From contig JAZLJD010000028.1 in assembly GCA_045617725.1 (NCBI GenBank), forward strand, positions 7,298-71,297: DNA of 64,000 bases, read 5' to 3'. A program made the translations under genes and the position numbers. The DNA comes from JAZLJD01 sp045617725. GTDB taxonomy: Bacteria > Bacillota > Clostridia > Lachnospirales > Lachnospiraceae. The notes under the pieces were generated by a model that ran no database searches, had not been told where the DNA came from, and saw only the letters and a program-made list of their open reading frames with translations. The stretch's first letter is position 1; each line of letters begins with the position of its first letter. Below, piece after piece: positions 34,787 through 43,691 of this stretch.

Positions 34787-35191
34787 ATGAATATCAATCC
34801 GGGTTCATTCCGTTCCATTGAGCAGTTGCAGGACCAGTACTTAGCCAGTAATCAGCCGATTAACCAGAAGCCGGGCCTTTACGAAGGCAAAAGCTTTAAC
34901 GAAATTCTGGATCAGCTGTCCGGCAAGCAGTCATCAGGCAAGTTAACATTTTCCAAACATGCCATCGGAAGACTTTCCGAGAGAGGCATTGAACTTTCCG
35001 AAGGACAGCTTGAAAGATTAAGTAACGGGACCCGCATGGCAGGTGAGAAGGGAATCAACGAATCCCTGGTTCTTGTAGATCAGCTCGCATTTATCGTAAA
35101 CATCAAATCGGGCACCGTAATAACGGCGATGGATCAGCGAGAAACCATGGACAATGTTTTTACCAATATTGATGGAGCCGTAATTATTTAA
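34787..35191 (+). CDS. Flagellar operon protein of the FlgD-FlgE interval (TIGR02530-like)
   Basis: 134 residues from the ATG at 34787, because GGAGGAGG lies just before it; the ATG at 34772 is upstream of that site. The conserved C-terminal half (LTFSKHAIGRLSERGIELS, GINESLVLVDQLAFIVNIKSGTVITAM) is that of a small family always found between flgD and flgE in Firmicutes. Function is not established; its position suggests hook assembly. Confidence 0.85.
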   Translation: MNINPGSFRSIEQLQDQYLASNQPINQKPGLYEGKSFNEILDQLSGKQSSGKLTFSKHAIGRLSERGIELSEGQLERLSNGTRMAGEKGINESLVLVDQLAFIVNIKSGTVITAMDQRETMDNVFTNIDGAVII

Positions 35192-35274
35192 AACCGGACC
35201 TTACGGAGGTTTTTCATCTCTGACTGACAGATGAGATGAACATTACGGCCACCTGAATAAGGAGGTCATTCACT

Positions 35275-37029
35275 ATGATGAGATCATTGTATGCCGGTGT
35301 ATCCGGTCTGAAGACACATCAGACCAAGATGGACGTCATCGGTAATAATATTGCTAACGTTAACACAGTAGCATACAAATCCAGTTCCATTACCTTTTCG
35401 GAACTGATGTACCAAACCACACAGAAAGCTTCCGGACCGAACGGAACCACAGGAACCGCCGGTACCAATGCCAAGCAGATCGGTCTTGGTGTTACAAGCG
35501 GAGCAATCAGTAATTCCATTACCACAGCAGGTGCTACCCAGACCACGGGTAACCCCTTCGATTTAAAGATTACAGGTGATGCGTTCTTCATCGTATCCAA
35601 CGGCGGTGATACATTATTCACCCGAGACGGATCCTTCTACGTTGATGCAGCAGGTAACCTCGCAATGAGTTCCACCGGTTACAACGTAATGGGCTGGCAG
35701 GCAGATGATGCCACACAGACGATTAAGGCCGACACGGTTACGCCCCTCCGAATCTTAAGCCCCGCAAACCTTACATACCCGCCTGAAGCAACAACACAGG
35801 CTTACATCTCCGGAATCGTCGACAAAAACGATACAAACGTTAACTCAACTTCCGGTAAGATTATGAACCTCGGCTTCTACGATGAACTGGGTTACAGCTA
35901 CACAGCCAAGCTCAGTATTCACGCAACCACAGAGCCCGGTGAGTATTACGTAGTATTGGATGATATTCAGAATGCAGAGGGTGCTTCCATTAAGGAAGAA
36001 TATGAAGCAGCCGATATCAGCGAAATCGTCAAGATGGGTAATCCGTTCGCTGCCAATGTATCGGAATCCTACTTCTTAATCTCCAGTGCGGACAAATTAA
36101 GCGCAGCAGATTCCTTTACCATTAAGGCCAATGTCGACGGTGTGGATTATCAGATCAGCACAAAGGCAACCGGTTCGGATGTGGCCATTGCCATCAGCAA
36201 CGATACCACGAATAATTTAGTTTCCATCGAGTCTCAGACTGCGGAAGCTACACCGACCAAGACACTTACATTTGAAGCAGCCGATCTTGACAAATCCGCA
36301 GGAACCGCACCGGATACCGTTACCGTAAGAGATGCTCTTTCCAAACTCTACAACATCGATTTGGAAGGCGTTCAGAATCTTTCCATCGATATGGAAACCG
36401 GCGAAATGACGGTTACCAACCGAAACGTAGCGGGCTGCAAGCTGATTTATGATGTTACAACCGGTAAGTTCCGTTCCGTAGACGGAGCCGATGCCTGCAC
36501 AATCGACTTTAACAATTACGTCGGTGGCGGTACAACCGGAAGAACACTCGGAAACTTTAAGGATATTACGGTTGATTTCTCCAAATCTACCATGTTTGAC
36601 AATAACGGTACCTCCACGGTAAGCGCAACCAACGGCACCGACAAGGGTCTTGGAACCGGACGTAAGCTCGGTGATATGACCGGTGTTTCCATCTCAAACA
36701 ACGGTATGATTTACGCAACCTACGATAACGGCCAGACGAAGCTTTTGGGCCAGATTGCAGTTACGGAATTCAGTAACGCAGCAGGCCTTGAGAAGAAGGG
36801 CGACAACCTCTATGAGGCAACCCAGAACTCCGGCGATTTCGATGGCATCGGAATCGATATCAGCAGTAACGGCGGTTACATGAATACCGGCGTACTGGAG
36901 ATGAGTAACGTCGATCTTTCCTCCGAATTTACGGAGATGATTACGACGCAGAGAGGTTTCCAGGCCAATAGCCGTATCATTACAACTTCCGATACATTAC
37001 TGGAAGAACTTGTTAATCTGAAACGATAA
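35275..37029 (+). CDS. flgE: Flagellar hook protein FlgE
   Basis: 584 residues. The N terminus SLYAGVSGLKTHQTKMDVIGNNIANVNTVAYKSS and the C terminus SNVDLSSEFTEMITTQRGFQANSRIITTSDTLLEELVNL are the hook-family signatures. The variable middle is longer than in E. coli (about 400 residues), as in other clostridial hooks. Two ATG codons are adjacent (35275 and 35278) behind AAGGAGG. The 83-bp gap upstream has a CATCTC/GAGATG hairpin. Codon use looks optimised (ACC, GTT, TCC), in keeping with an abundant product. Confidence 0.95.
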   Translation: MMRSLYAGVSGLKTHQTKMDVIGNNIANVNTVAYKSSSITFSELMYQTTQKASGPNGTTGTAGTNAKQIGLGVTSGAISNSITTAGATQTTGNPFDLKITGDAFFIVSNGGDTLFTRDGSFYVDAAGNLAMSSTGYNVMGWQADDATQTIKADTVTPLRILSPANLTYPPEATTQAYISGIVDKNDTNVNSTSGKIMNLGFYDELGYSYTAKLSIHATTEPGEYYVVLDDIQNAEGASIKEEYEAADISEIVKMGNPFAANVSESYFLISSADKLSAADSFTIKANVDGVDYQISTKATGSDVAIAISNDTTNNLVSIESQTAEATPTKTLTFEAADLDKSAGTAPDTVTVRDALSKLYNIDLEGVQNLSIDMETGEMTVTNRNVAGCKLIYDVTTGKFRSVDGADACTIDFNNYVGGGTTGRTLGNFKDITVDFSKSTMFDNNGTSTVSATNGTDKGLGTGRKLGDMTGVSISNNGMIYATYDNGQTKLLGQIAVTEFSNAAGLEKKGDNLYEATQNSGDFDGIGIDISSNGGYMNTGVLEMSNVDLSSEFTEMITTQRGFQANSRIITTSDTLLEELVNLKR

Positions 37030-37037
37030 TAACTGAA

Positions 37038-37087
37038 CCATGAGGCCGGAAGCAGCCCAAAGGCTGCTTTCGGTAATCATGGATTTT
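37038..37087 (+). terminator. Hairpin after flgE, possible partial terminator
   Basis: CCATGA (37038-37043) pairs with TCATGG (37077-37082), and inside it CCGGAAGCAGCC pairs with GGCTGCTTTCGG (37047-37073) around CAAA. ATTTTTG follows. It may trim or stabilise the highly expressed flgE RNA while letting some polymerase pass. Confidence 0.6.
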
Positions 37088-37110
37088 TGCGTTTATTAGA
37101 GGAGACCCGT

Positions 37111-37296
37111 ATGATTGAAATTACGAAGATGGATGGCTCCAAAATACTTGTAAATGTGAACCTGATTGAGCTCGTGGAGGAGACTCCGGATACGGTCTTA
37201 ACCCTATCTACAGGTAGGAAACTAATTATAAAAGAAAGTAGACAAGAAGTTAAAAATTTAGTAACATTGTATAGAAAGGACGTTTCTGCCCAATAG
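37111..37296 (+). CDS. flbD: FlbD/SwrD-like small flagellar protein
   Basis: 61 residues from the ATG at 37111; GAGGAGA lies 6 bp upstream. The sequence MIEITKMDGSKILVNVNLIELVEETPDTVL is the FlbD/SwrD signature. In B. subtilis SwrD (YlzI), encoded at the same place, raises motor torque. The following motA and motB genes, not present at this point in B. subtilis, fit a stator role. Confidence 0.9.
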   Translation: MIEITKMDGSKILVNVNLIELVEETPDTVLTLSTGRKLIIKESRQEVKNLVTLYRKDVSAQ

Positions 37297-37319
37297 GGGA
37301 GAATTGGCGGTGAATTGCT

Positions 37320-38114
37320 TTGGATCTAGCGTCGATACTGGGTATAGTTTTATGTGCCGGACTGGTTGTTTTTGCCATTGCATCCGGTGCCGGAATTGGT
37401 GCCCTTATAAATTTCTATGATTTTACATCAGTATTGATCACTATAGGTGGCGCTATTTGCTGTGTTCTCGCAGGTTGTACTCTTCAGGAGTTCTTCTCGG
37501 GTCTTAAGAGCATTAAGCTTATCTTCAAGACTCCTGTCAACAATACCACGGAAATCATTAACAAAATTATTTCCCTTTCCAATGTTGCCCGTAAGGAAGG
37601 CTTACTTTCTCTCGAGGAAGCGGCAGGGGATTTGGATGATGCCTTTTTAAAGAAGGGCATTCTTTTGATTGTTGATGGTACCGATCCCGATCTGGTACGC
37701 GGTATTATGGAGACAGAAATCGTTTCTATCGATGCAAGACATAAAGTCAATATAGGATTTTGGGACACCTTTGGTGCGATGGGACCTGCCTGGGGTATGA
37801 TTGGTACTCTGGTTGGTCTTGTTAACATGTTAAATAACATGTCCGATGCAAGCTCCATCGGTCCTCAGATGGCGGTAGCACTTATTACAACCTTCTACGG
37901 TTCCATGATTGCCAACTGGATTTGTGCCCCGACGTCCACCAAACTTAAGTCACAAAACGCAGCAGAAATTCAAACCAAGGAAATCATTATCGAAGGCCTC
38001 CTTTCCATTCAGGCCGGCGAGAATCCCCGAGTTATCGAGGAGAAACTGAAGTCCTTCCTGGCTCCTAAAGACAGAGCTGCTTCCGAAGAAGCAGGAGGTG
38101 AAGAGGTTGGCTAA
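37320..38114 (+). CDS. motA: Stator protein MotA
   Basis: 264 residues from TTG at 37320 (GGCGGTG about 8 bp upstream). Four membrane helices are visible (about 5-25, 32-50, 150-170, 183-203). The family segment GPAWGMIGTLVGLVNML and the cytoplasmic loop with the charged RKEGLLSLEEAA stretch, which interacts with FliG, are present. Together with MotB it forms the ion-driven stator. It overlaps motB. Confidence 0.95.
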   Translation: MDLASILGIVLCAGLVVFAIASGAGIGALINFYDFTSVLITIGGAICCVLAGCTLQEFFSGLKSIKLIFKTPVNNTTEIINKIISLSNVARKEGLLSLEEAAGDLDDAFLKKGILLIVDGTDPDLVRGIMETEIVSIDARHKVNIGFWDTFGAMGPAWGMIGTLVGLVNMLNNMSDASSIGPQMAVALITTFYGSMIANWICAPTSTKLKSQNAAEIQTKEIIIEGLLSIQAGENPRVIEEKLKSFLAPKDRAASEEAGGEEVG

Positions 38115-38949
38115 AATAAAAGAAGATCCCCCGAAACCGGGTGCAGCGTGGATGAACACCTTCGCGGATCTTATGAACCTGCTTCTTTGCTTTTTCGTTT
38201 TGCTTTTTTCCATGTCCACCATTGACGCGGAGAAATTTAAAGCAGTTGCAGAATCCATGGCCCAGACCTTCAGCATCTTTCAGGCAGGTGCCACGGCAAT
38301 CGGCGATGGTGTCCTTTTAAGTAACGGTGTCAGCCAGTTAAACGAACTGGATGAATATATCAATTCCATGGGCAAGACCACGGAAGGTAAGGTAGATAAA
38401 AATATCGAGGGTCAGGACATCGCAGACCGCGATGATGCTGCCGAAGCCGCCAAGGCATTCTCCCAGGTGGAGGATGAGAAACTTAAGGCATCCGAAGCTT
38501 TGGCTGAGAAAATCGAGGAAGCACTCGATGAGTCGGAGATGAGCGAGATCGTGCAGGTCAGCTTCAATTCCAACTATGTTCTGCTTACCATGAGCGGTAC
38601 CTTCCTGTTTGACTCCGGCAAGGCCGATATCCAGTCCGATGCCATTCCGGTTCTCGACAGAGTAGGAAGAATCCTCGAGCGTTACGCAGACCAGGGCATT
38701 GAAATCGAAGGACACACCGATACAGTTCCCTGTACGAGCGGCCGTTTTGAGAATAACGACGTGCTTTCATCCTACAGAGCACTTGCCGTATTCAATTATT
38801 TTGAGGAGAACACAACCATCGATCCTGCACAGATGAAACACTCGGGACGCGGTGAGTATTGTCCCGTAGCAGATAACTCTACGGCAGAGGGACGTGCCAA
38901 GAACCGCCGTGTAGAGATTAAGGTGTTCCACGAACTGAGTAATAAATAA
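38107..38949 (+). CDS. motB: Stator protein MotB
   Basis: 280 residues from TTG at 38107; GGAGG is 8 bp upstream, whereas the GTG at 38098 lies within that site. NTFADLMNLLLCFFVLLFSMS is the single membrane helix with the ion-binding Asp. The C-terminal OmpA-like peptidoglycan-binding domain shows FDSGKADIQSDAI, IEIEGHTDTVP and GRAKNRRVEIKV. The linker between is long and Glu/Ala-rich. The ion used cannot be decided from sequence here. Confidence 0.95.
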   Translation: MAKIKEDPPKPGAAWMNTFADLMNLLLCFFVLLFSMSTIDAEKFKAVAESMAQTFSIFQAGATAIGDGVLLSNGVSQLNELDEYINSMGKTTEGKVDKNIEGQDIADRDDAAEAAKAFSQVEDEKLKASEALAEKIEEALDESEMSEIVQVSFNSNYVLLTMSGTFLFDSGKADIQSDAIPVLDRVGRILERYADQGIEIEGHTDTVPCTSGRFENNDVLSSYRALAVFNYFEENTTIDPAQMKHSGRGEYCPVADNSTAEGRAKNRRVEIKVFHELSNK

Positions 38950-38991
38950 ACTGTAGCTATGCTTTTTGGCACAGCACAGAAAGGGATATAT

Positions 38992-39510
38992 ATGAAGAAG
39001 AATTTAATGACCGTCATTATACTGGCACTTTTGGTAGTGAATCTGGTTTTGACCGGTATTATGATGTTTTCCGTTACGAGTACTTCACAGAAGACCGCAG
39101 CATTGATCGGACAGATTGGTACCATTCTGAATCTGGAACTGGAACCGGTTGCGGATGCCGGTGGCGAAGAAGTACGTCAGGTATCCATTGAGAATACCGA
39201 ATTCCGTGACCTGACCGACAAGATGACGATTCGTCTTGCTCCGACCGCGGACGATCCGAATCCTCATTATGTTATCGTGGAGGCAACCATTCTCCTTGAT
39301 ACGATGCATGAGGATTATAAGAAACTTTCCGAGAAAATCAGCACCAGTGTTATTCAGAGTCTGTTCTTTGAGAAATTGGGAACCTATACGTACGAAAGCC
39401 TTACGGGACATGAGGATGAGGCCAGAGCAGAGGTACTTAAGGCAATTCAGGACATGTTTGACACCGACATGATTTATGATGTGAAATTCAAGAGCATCAT
39501 GATGCAATAA
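38992..39510 (+). CDS. fliL: Flagellar basal-body protein FliL
   Basis: 172 residues from the ATG at 38992, behind AGAAAGGGA; the open frame begins 33 bp earlier without such a site. A membrane helix at about 5-27 is followed by a Gly/Glu linker and the FliL domain (RDLTDKMTIRLAPTADDPNPHYVIVEATILLDT). FliL rings surround the MotAB stators; here it directly follows motB. Confidence 0.88.
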   Translation: MKKNLMTVIILALLVVNLVLTGIMMFSVTSTSQKTAALIGQIGTILNLELEPVADAGGEEVRQVSIENTEFRDLTDKMTIRLAPTADDPNPHYVIVEATILLDTMHEDYKKLSEKISTSVIQSLFFEKLGTYTYESLTGHEDEARAEVLKAIQDMFDTDMIYDVKFKSIMMQ

Positions 39511-39544
39511 CGCAGCGTAGCTGTGAACGAGGAGGTGAGTGTGC

Positions 39545-40525
39545 GTGGGCGAGGTTTTATCTCAAAGTGAGATAGACAGTCTGTTGGCAGCTCTCAGTAC
39601 CGGCGAGCTCGATGTGGAAGAAATAAATGATACGCCGGAGAAGCAGGTCAAGAATTACGACTTTGCAAGACCCGCTAAGTTCTCCAAAGAACATCTGCGT
39701 ACACTTGGTATTATCTTCGAACATTACGGTCGTTTGTTATCGACGAACCTGCCGGTTTATTTAAGAAAGAATGTACAGGTTAAGATGGCCAGCTCCGAGA
39801 CGGTTACATTCTCGGAATTCTCGAACGCTTTGTCGAATCCCGTCATCCTGTGTATCGTCAATTTCGAGCCCTTGAACGGTAGTATTATCATCGAACTTAC
39901 AGCGAATCTCGGCTACGCCATTGTAGACCGAATGCTGGGAGGAACCGGCAGTACGCTGGACAAGACCAGAGAGTTTTCGGACATAGAGCTTAGGATTATC
40001 GAGAAAATCATGGTTGTCTGTATGAACCTTCTTCGCGAACCATGGAAGAACGTGGTTGAAATTAATCCTATTCTGGAAAGGGTGGAGACGAATCCCCAGT
40101 TTGCTCAGATTGTAGCACCGAATGATATGGTATCCATTATCACGCTGAATGTGCGTATCGGTGATGTCGAGGGATTCATGAACCTGTGTATGCCGTTCTT
40201 CACACTCGAGAGCATTATGGACCGACTGAATACGAAGTTCTGGTTCTCGAACATGAAGGAAGAAGAGGATGCGGACTATCAGCAGTATTTGGAAATGATG
40301 CTGCGAAAGGTTGATGTGCCGGTCAAGGCGGTACTCGGACACAGCACAGTTACAGTCAACGATTTCGCGAATCTCCAAGTAGGCGACATTATTCGTCTCG
40401 ATACGCATGTGGACGAAGAAATGGAAGTCTATGTAGGTAATATAAAGAAATTTTCTGCAGTACCCGGTTCCAGCAAGGACAGCTACGCTGTCAGGGTTAC
40501 TTCAGTAATCAGAGAGGAGGAATAA
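39545..40525 (+). CDS. fliM: Motor switch protein FliM
   Basis: 326 residues from GTG at 39545, since GGAGGTG ends 7 bp upstream and the protein then starts MGEVLSQSEIDSLLAAL, the CheY-P-binding motif. The GTG at 39539 is too close to the site. YDFARPAKFSKEHLRTL, the central CheC-like domain (GYAIVDRMLGGTG) and the C-terminal SpoA domain are present. It forms the C ring with FliG and FliY. Confidence 0.96.
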   Translation: MGEVLSQSEIDSLLAALSTGELDVEEINDTPEKQVKNYDFARPAKFSKEHLRTLGIIFEHYGRLLSTNLPVYLRKNVQVKMASSETVTFSEFSNALSNPVILCIVNFEPLNGSIIIELTANLGYAIVDRMLGGTGSTLDKTREFSDIELRIIEKIMVVCMNLLREPWKNVVEINPILERVETNPQFAQIVAPNDMVSIITLNVRIGDVEGFMNLCMPFFTLESIMDRLNTKFWFSNMKEEEDADYQQYLEMMLRKVDVPVKAVLGHSTVTVNDFANLQVGDIIRLDTHVDEEMEVYVGNIKKFSAVPGSSKDSYAVRVTSVIREEE

Positions 40526-40528
40526 AAC

Positions 40529-41845
40529 ATGGAAGGCTTATTATCCCAGGATGAGATAAATGCCCTGCTGAACGGCATGGATTTATCCGGGGGAGATACA
40601 TCCGCTCCGGCGCCCGAAGAACCTGCGGCACCTGCCGGAGAAGTCTTGACTGATGTTGAGAAGGATGCCATCGGTGAAGTAGCCAATATATCCATGGGTA
40701 CTTCCGCAACTACACTGTATTCTCTCGTAAATCGTAAGGTTAATATCACAACTCCCGTAGTTACTGTCGTAAATTGGGACAATGTAGTAGGTGATGAAGC
40801 CAAGCCCTGCGTATTTATTCAGATTCAGTACACAGTAGGACTGGATGGAACAAACATATTAGTATTACAGGAACATGATGTTAAGGTTATCACAGACCTC
40901 ATGATGGGCGGTGATGGCTCTAATATAGAGGGAGAGCTCGGAGAGCTGCACTTATCTGCAATATCCGAAGCGATGAACCAGATGATGGGTTCATCCGCAA
41001 CCAGCCTTTCCTCAATGCTTGGAACGAAGATTGATATCAGCCCCCCGGATGCGAGAGTCGTTGATCATTCGGATTCCATTATGCCGAAGGATATCGCTGA
41101 TTTCTTATCCGGAGAATTCGTTAAGATTGAATTCCGAATGCAAATCGACGATTTGGTTGATTCAACGCTTATGCAGTTATATCCGATTGATTTCGCAAGA
41201 TCTCTTTACAATCGGTTTATGATGCATCAGACAGAGGAACTGGAGGAAACTACCGCTTCCGCTCCCGCACCGGAACCTGCACCGCAGCCTGCACCGCAAC
41301 CTGAACCGTCCATGAACATGGGCATGGATCCTTCCATGCAAGGCATGGGAATGCAAGGTATGGGAATGCAGGGCATGGGTATGGATCCTTCCATGCAGGG
41401 CATGGGAATGCAGGGCATGGGAATGCAGGGCATGGGAATGCAGGGCATGGGAATGCCGGGTATGGGAATGCAAGGCATGGGAATGCAGGGCATGGGAATG
41501 CCGGGTATGGGAATGCAAGGCATGGGAATGCCGGGTATGGCTATGCAGGGCATGAATATACAGCCTGTTCAGTTCCAGAATTTCAATAGTGGTTACGGCG
41601 TAGCACAAGGCCAGGAAAATATAGAACTAATCCGGGATGTCCCGTTGGAAGTTACCGTAGAACTCGGCAGAACCAACAAATCCATTTCAGACATTCTCGA
41701 CTTTGCTCCGGGTACGATTATCGAACTTGATAAGATTGCCGGTGAGCCTATTGATGTATTAGTGAATGGCAAGTTCGTAGCTAAGGGTGAAGTAGTAGTA
41801 ATAGAAGAAAGTTTCAGCGTTCGAATCACTGAAATCATTAAGTAA
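40529..41845 (+). CDS. fliY: Motor switch phosphatase FliY with Met-rich insert
   Basis: 438 residues. The N-terminal GLLSQDEINALLNGM resembles the CheY-binding motif of FliM. A CheC-like phosphatase domain follows (about 45-225) with the two E..N helices in VEKDAIGEVANISMG and LSAISEAMNQMMGS. The C-terminal SpoA (FliN-like) domain is at about 360-438. Between them, after a Pro/Ala/Glu linker, lies a stretch of about 84 residues that is mostly MGMQG/MGMPG repeats with 32 methionines. The domain order is that of FliY in B. subtilis and Thermotoga; the insert is unusual. FliY removes phosphate from CheY-P at the switch. Confidence 0.94.
   Translation: MEGLLSQDEINALLNGMDLSGGDTSAPAPEEPAAPAGEVLTDVEKDAIGEVANISMGTSATTLYSLVNRKVNITTPVVTVVNWDNVVGDEAKPCVFIQIQYTVGLDGTNILVLQEHDVKVITDLMMGGDGSNIEGELGELHLSAISEAMNQMMGSSATSLSSMLGTKIDISPPDARVVDHSDSIMPKDIADFLSGEFVKIEFRMQIDDLVDSTLMQLYPIDFARSLYNRFMMHQTEELEETTASAPAPEPAPQPAPQPEPSMNMGMDPSMQGMGMQGMGMQGMGMDPSMQGMGMQGMGMQGMGMQGMGMPGMGMQGMGMQGMGMPGMGMQGMGMPGMAMQGMNIQPVQFQNFNSGYGVAQGQENIELIRDVPLEVTVELGRTNKSISDILDFAPGTIIELDKIAGEPIDVLVNGKFVAKGEVVVIEESFSVRITEIIK
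41312..41562 (+). repeat. 15-bp in-frame repeat in fliY (Met-Gly-Gln/Pro)
   Basis: Units of ATGGGAATGCAGGGC (MGMQG) or its CCGGGT variant (MGMPG) repeat with a 15-bp period, interrupted by two ATGGATCCTTCC (MDPS) blocks at 41324 and 41384. Neighbouring copies are nearly identical in DNA, which points to recent slippage. Confidence 0.92.
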
Positions 41846-41859
41846 AGAGGAGATTTAAA

Positions 41860-42222
41860 ATGGCAAAGAATATTTTGATTGTTGATGATGCAGCTTTCAT
41901 GCGCATGATGATTAAGGATATCCTTACTAAGAATGGCTATACCGTAGTAGGCGAGGCAGAAAACGGCGCCAAGGCATTCGAAAAATACAACGAATTGAAA
42001 CCGGACCTTGTTCTTATGGATATTACCATGCCGGAAGTAGACGGTATTCAGGCACTTAAGATGATTAAGGGTGCCGATGCCAGTGCTACCGTTATTATGT
42101 GTTCCGCAATGGGCCAGCAGGCAATGGTTATTGATGCAATTCAGGCCGGTGCCAAAGACTTTATCGTTAAGCCTTTCCAGCCGGAGCGTGTTCTTGAAGC
42201 AGTAAAGAAGGTTGTAGGTTAA
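41860..42222 (+). CDS. cheY: Chemotaxis response regulator CheY
   Basis: 120 residues, a single receiver domain. Acidic pocket in ILIVDDA, phosphorylation site D54 (LVLMDITMPEVDG), Ser/Thr at MCSAMG and Lys in DFIVKPF. Phosphorylated by CheA, it binds FliM and FliY. AAGAGGAG precedes the ATG. Its stop overlaps the fliO start by one base. Confidence 0.97.
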   Translation: MAKNILIVDDAAFMRMMIKDILTKNGYTVVGEAENGAKAFEKYNELKPDLVLMDITMPEVDGIQALKMIKGADASATVIMCSAMGQQAMVIDAIQAGAKDFIVKPFQPERVLEAVKKVVG

Positions 42223-42566
42223 TGTTGCTTACGAGCTCAAATACCTGGGTACAGTTTATCGGTGTGCTCATTATTTTCATTTTTGTACTGGCACTTATTT
42301 ATTTTGTTACAAGATGGATTGCCGGCTATCAAAAAGGAATGATGGGCAACCATAACATTACCATTATTGATACGATGCGGATTTCACAGAATCAGTATGT
42401 CCAGATCGTCAAAATCGGACAGAAGTTTCTGGCACTCGGCATTTCGAAGGATCAGATTACTGTTCTGACGGAACTTGACGAAAGCGAAATTCAATATAAC
42501 ATTTCGGAGAATAAACCTCTTTCATTTAAAGAAATACTGAATCAGGTTAAAAGCAAGAATAAGTGA
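42222..42566 (+). CDS. fliO: Flagellar export-gate assembly protein FliO
   Basis: 114 residues. One membrane helix at about 10-30 (VQFIGVLIIFIFVLALIYFV), then a cytoplasmic beta-rich domain (ITIIDTMRISQNQYVQIVKIGQKFLALGISKDQI) typical of FliO. FliO helps form the FliP ring. Start and stop both overlap neighbours (1 and 4 bp), so it is translationally coupled. Confidence 0.92.
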   Translation: MLLTSSNTWVQFIGVLIIFIFVLALIYFVTRWIAGYQKGMMGNHNITIIDTMRISQNQYVQIVKIGQKFLALGISKDQITVLTELDESEIQYNISENKPLSFKEILNQVKSKNK

Positions 42567-43387
42567 AAAAGTTTTGTAAAAAATTATTTACAAAAAAGAA
42601 TATCGCATTTCTGATATGCCTGCTGGTTTTGGCAGGCATATTATGTATGGGCTTAACGAAGACCGCCTATGCAGCAGAGCTCCCGGGTGATGTCGGAGAC
42701 GGCAACCTTGCCAATACCTTTACCATTTCCTTTGGTACGGGGGAAGGCAACGGTTCTCTGAACGGAGCACTTCGTATTCTGTTTGTTCTGACCGCAATCT
42801 CGCTGATTCCTTTTTTGCTCCTGACCATCACGAGCTTTACGAGAATCATCATAGTATTGCACTTTACGAGAACGGCACTGAATACGCAGACCGCGCCGCC
42901 CAACCAGGTGCTGATTGCCATAGCAATCTTCTTAACGGCCTTTATCATGATGCCCACCTTTACAACCTCGTATCAAGCCGCGATTGTGCCTTTTAACAAC
43001 GGGGAGATTACGCAGGAGGAAGCCTTTACGAAGGCGATGGAACCGTTCCGCGAGTTCATGTTTAAGCAGACGCAGCGGGATGACATCTACACCTTTATGG
43101 AGATTTCCGGCCATATGGAGGGATGGGATCTTTCCATGGAGGCAGTGCCCACTTATGTTTTGATTCCGAGCTTTATTTTGAGCGAACTTCGGGAAGCGTT
43201 TATCATAGGTTTCCTGATTTATATACCCTTCGTGGTTATAGATATGGTGGTATCGTCCATCCTCATGAGTATGGGTATGATGATGCTGCCGCCCACGACC
43301 ATTTCCATGCCGTTCAAGATTCTGCTTTTTATCCTGGCAGACGGTTGGAATCTGGTGATTGTGGGACTTGTTAATTCATTCTACTAG
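42563..43387 (+). CDS. fliP: Flagellar export-gate protein FliP
   Basis: 274 residues from GTG at 42563, overlapping fliO by 4 bp. A signal-peptide-like N terminus (KNIAFLICLLVLAGILCMGLTKTAYA) precedes the mature protein. FLLLTITSFTRIIIVLHFTRTALNTQTAPPNQV and FIIGFLIYIPFVVIDMVVSSILMSMGMMMLPP are the FliP signatures. It makes the core of the export channel with FliQ and FliR. Confidence 0.97.
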   Translation: MKKFCKKLFTKKNIAFLICLLVLAGILCMGLTKTAYAAELPGDVGDGNLANTFTISFGTGEGNGSLNGALRILFVLTAISLIPFLLLTITSFTRIIIVLHFTRTALNTQTAPPNQVLIAIAIFLTAFIMMPTFTTSYQAAIVPFNNGEITQEEAFTKAMEPFREFMFKQTQRDDIYTFMEISGHMEGWDLSMEAVPTYVLIPSFILSELREAFIIGFLIYIPFVVIDMVVSSILMSMGMMMLPPTTISMPFKILLFILADGWNLVIVGLVNSFY

Positions 43388-43410
43388 CGATTTGAGCAGG
43401 AGTGTTGATT

Positions 43411-43677
43411 ATGACAGAAGGAATGGTAGCGGATATCATTAGCGAAGGCCTTATGTGTACTTTAAAATGTGCACTGCCTGTTCTTTTGGTATCACTGATT
43501 ATCGGCTTATTGGTATCCATATTCCAAACGGTTACATCCATTCAGGAACAGACGCTGACCTTCGTTCCGAAGATTCTCGGAATATTTCTCGTCATCATCC
43601 TTTTGGGTTCCTGGATACTCGGCAATATAACGGACTACATGGTTTACCTGTGGGCTGATTTTGACAGATTTCTTTAG
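43411..43677 (+). CDS. fliQ: Flagellar export-gate protein FliQ
   Basis: 88 residues from the ATG at 43411, with AGGAG 8 bp upstream. Two membrane helices (about 18-38 and 52-72) flank SIFQTVTSIQEQTLTFVPK, the conserved FliQ loop. A longer frame from 43402 lacks a suitable ribosome-binding site. Confidence 0.96.
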   Translation: MTEGMVADIISEGLMCTLKCALPVLLVSLIIGLLVSIFQTVTSIQEQTLTFVPKILGIFLVIILLGSWILGNITDYMVYLWADFDRFL

Positions 43678-43691
43678 ATACGAGACAGAAC

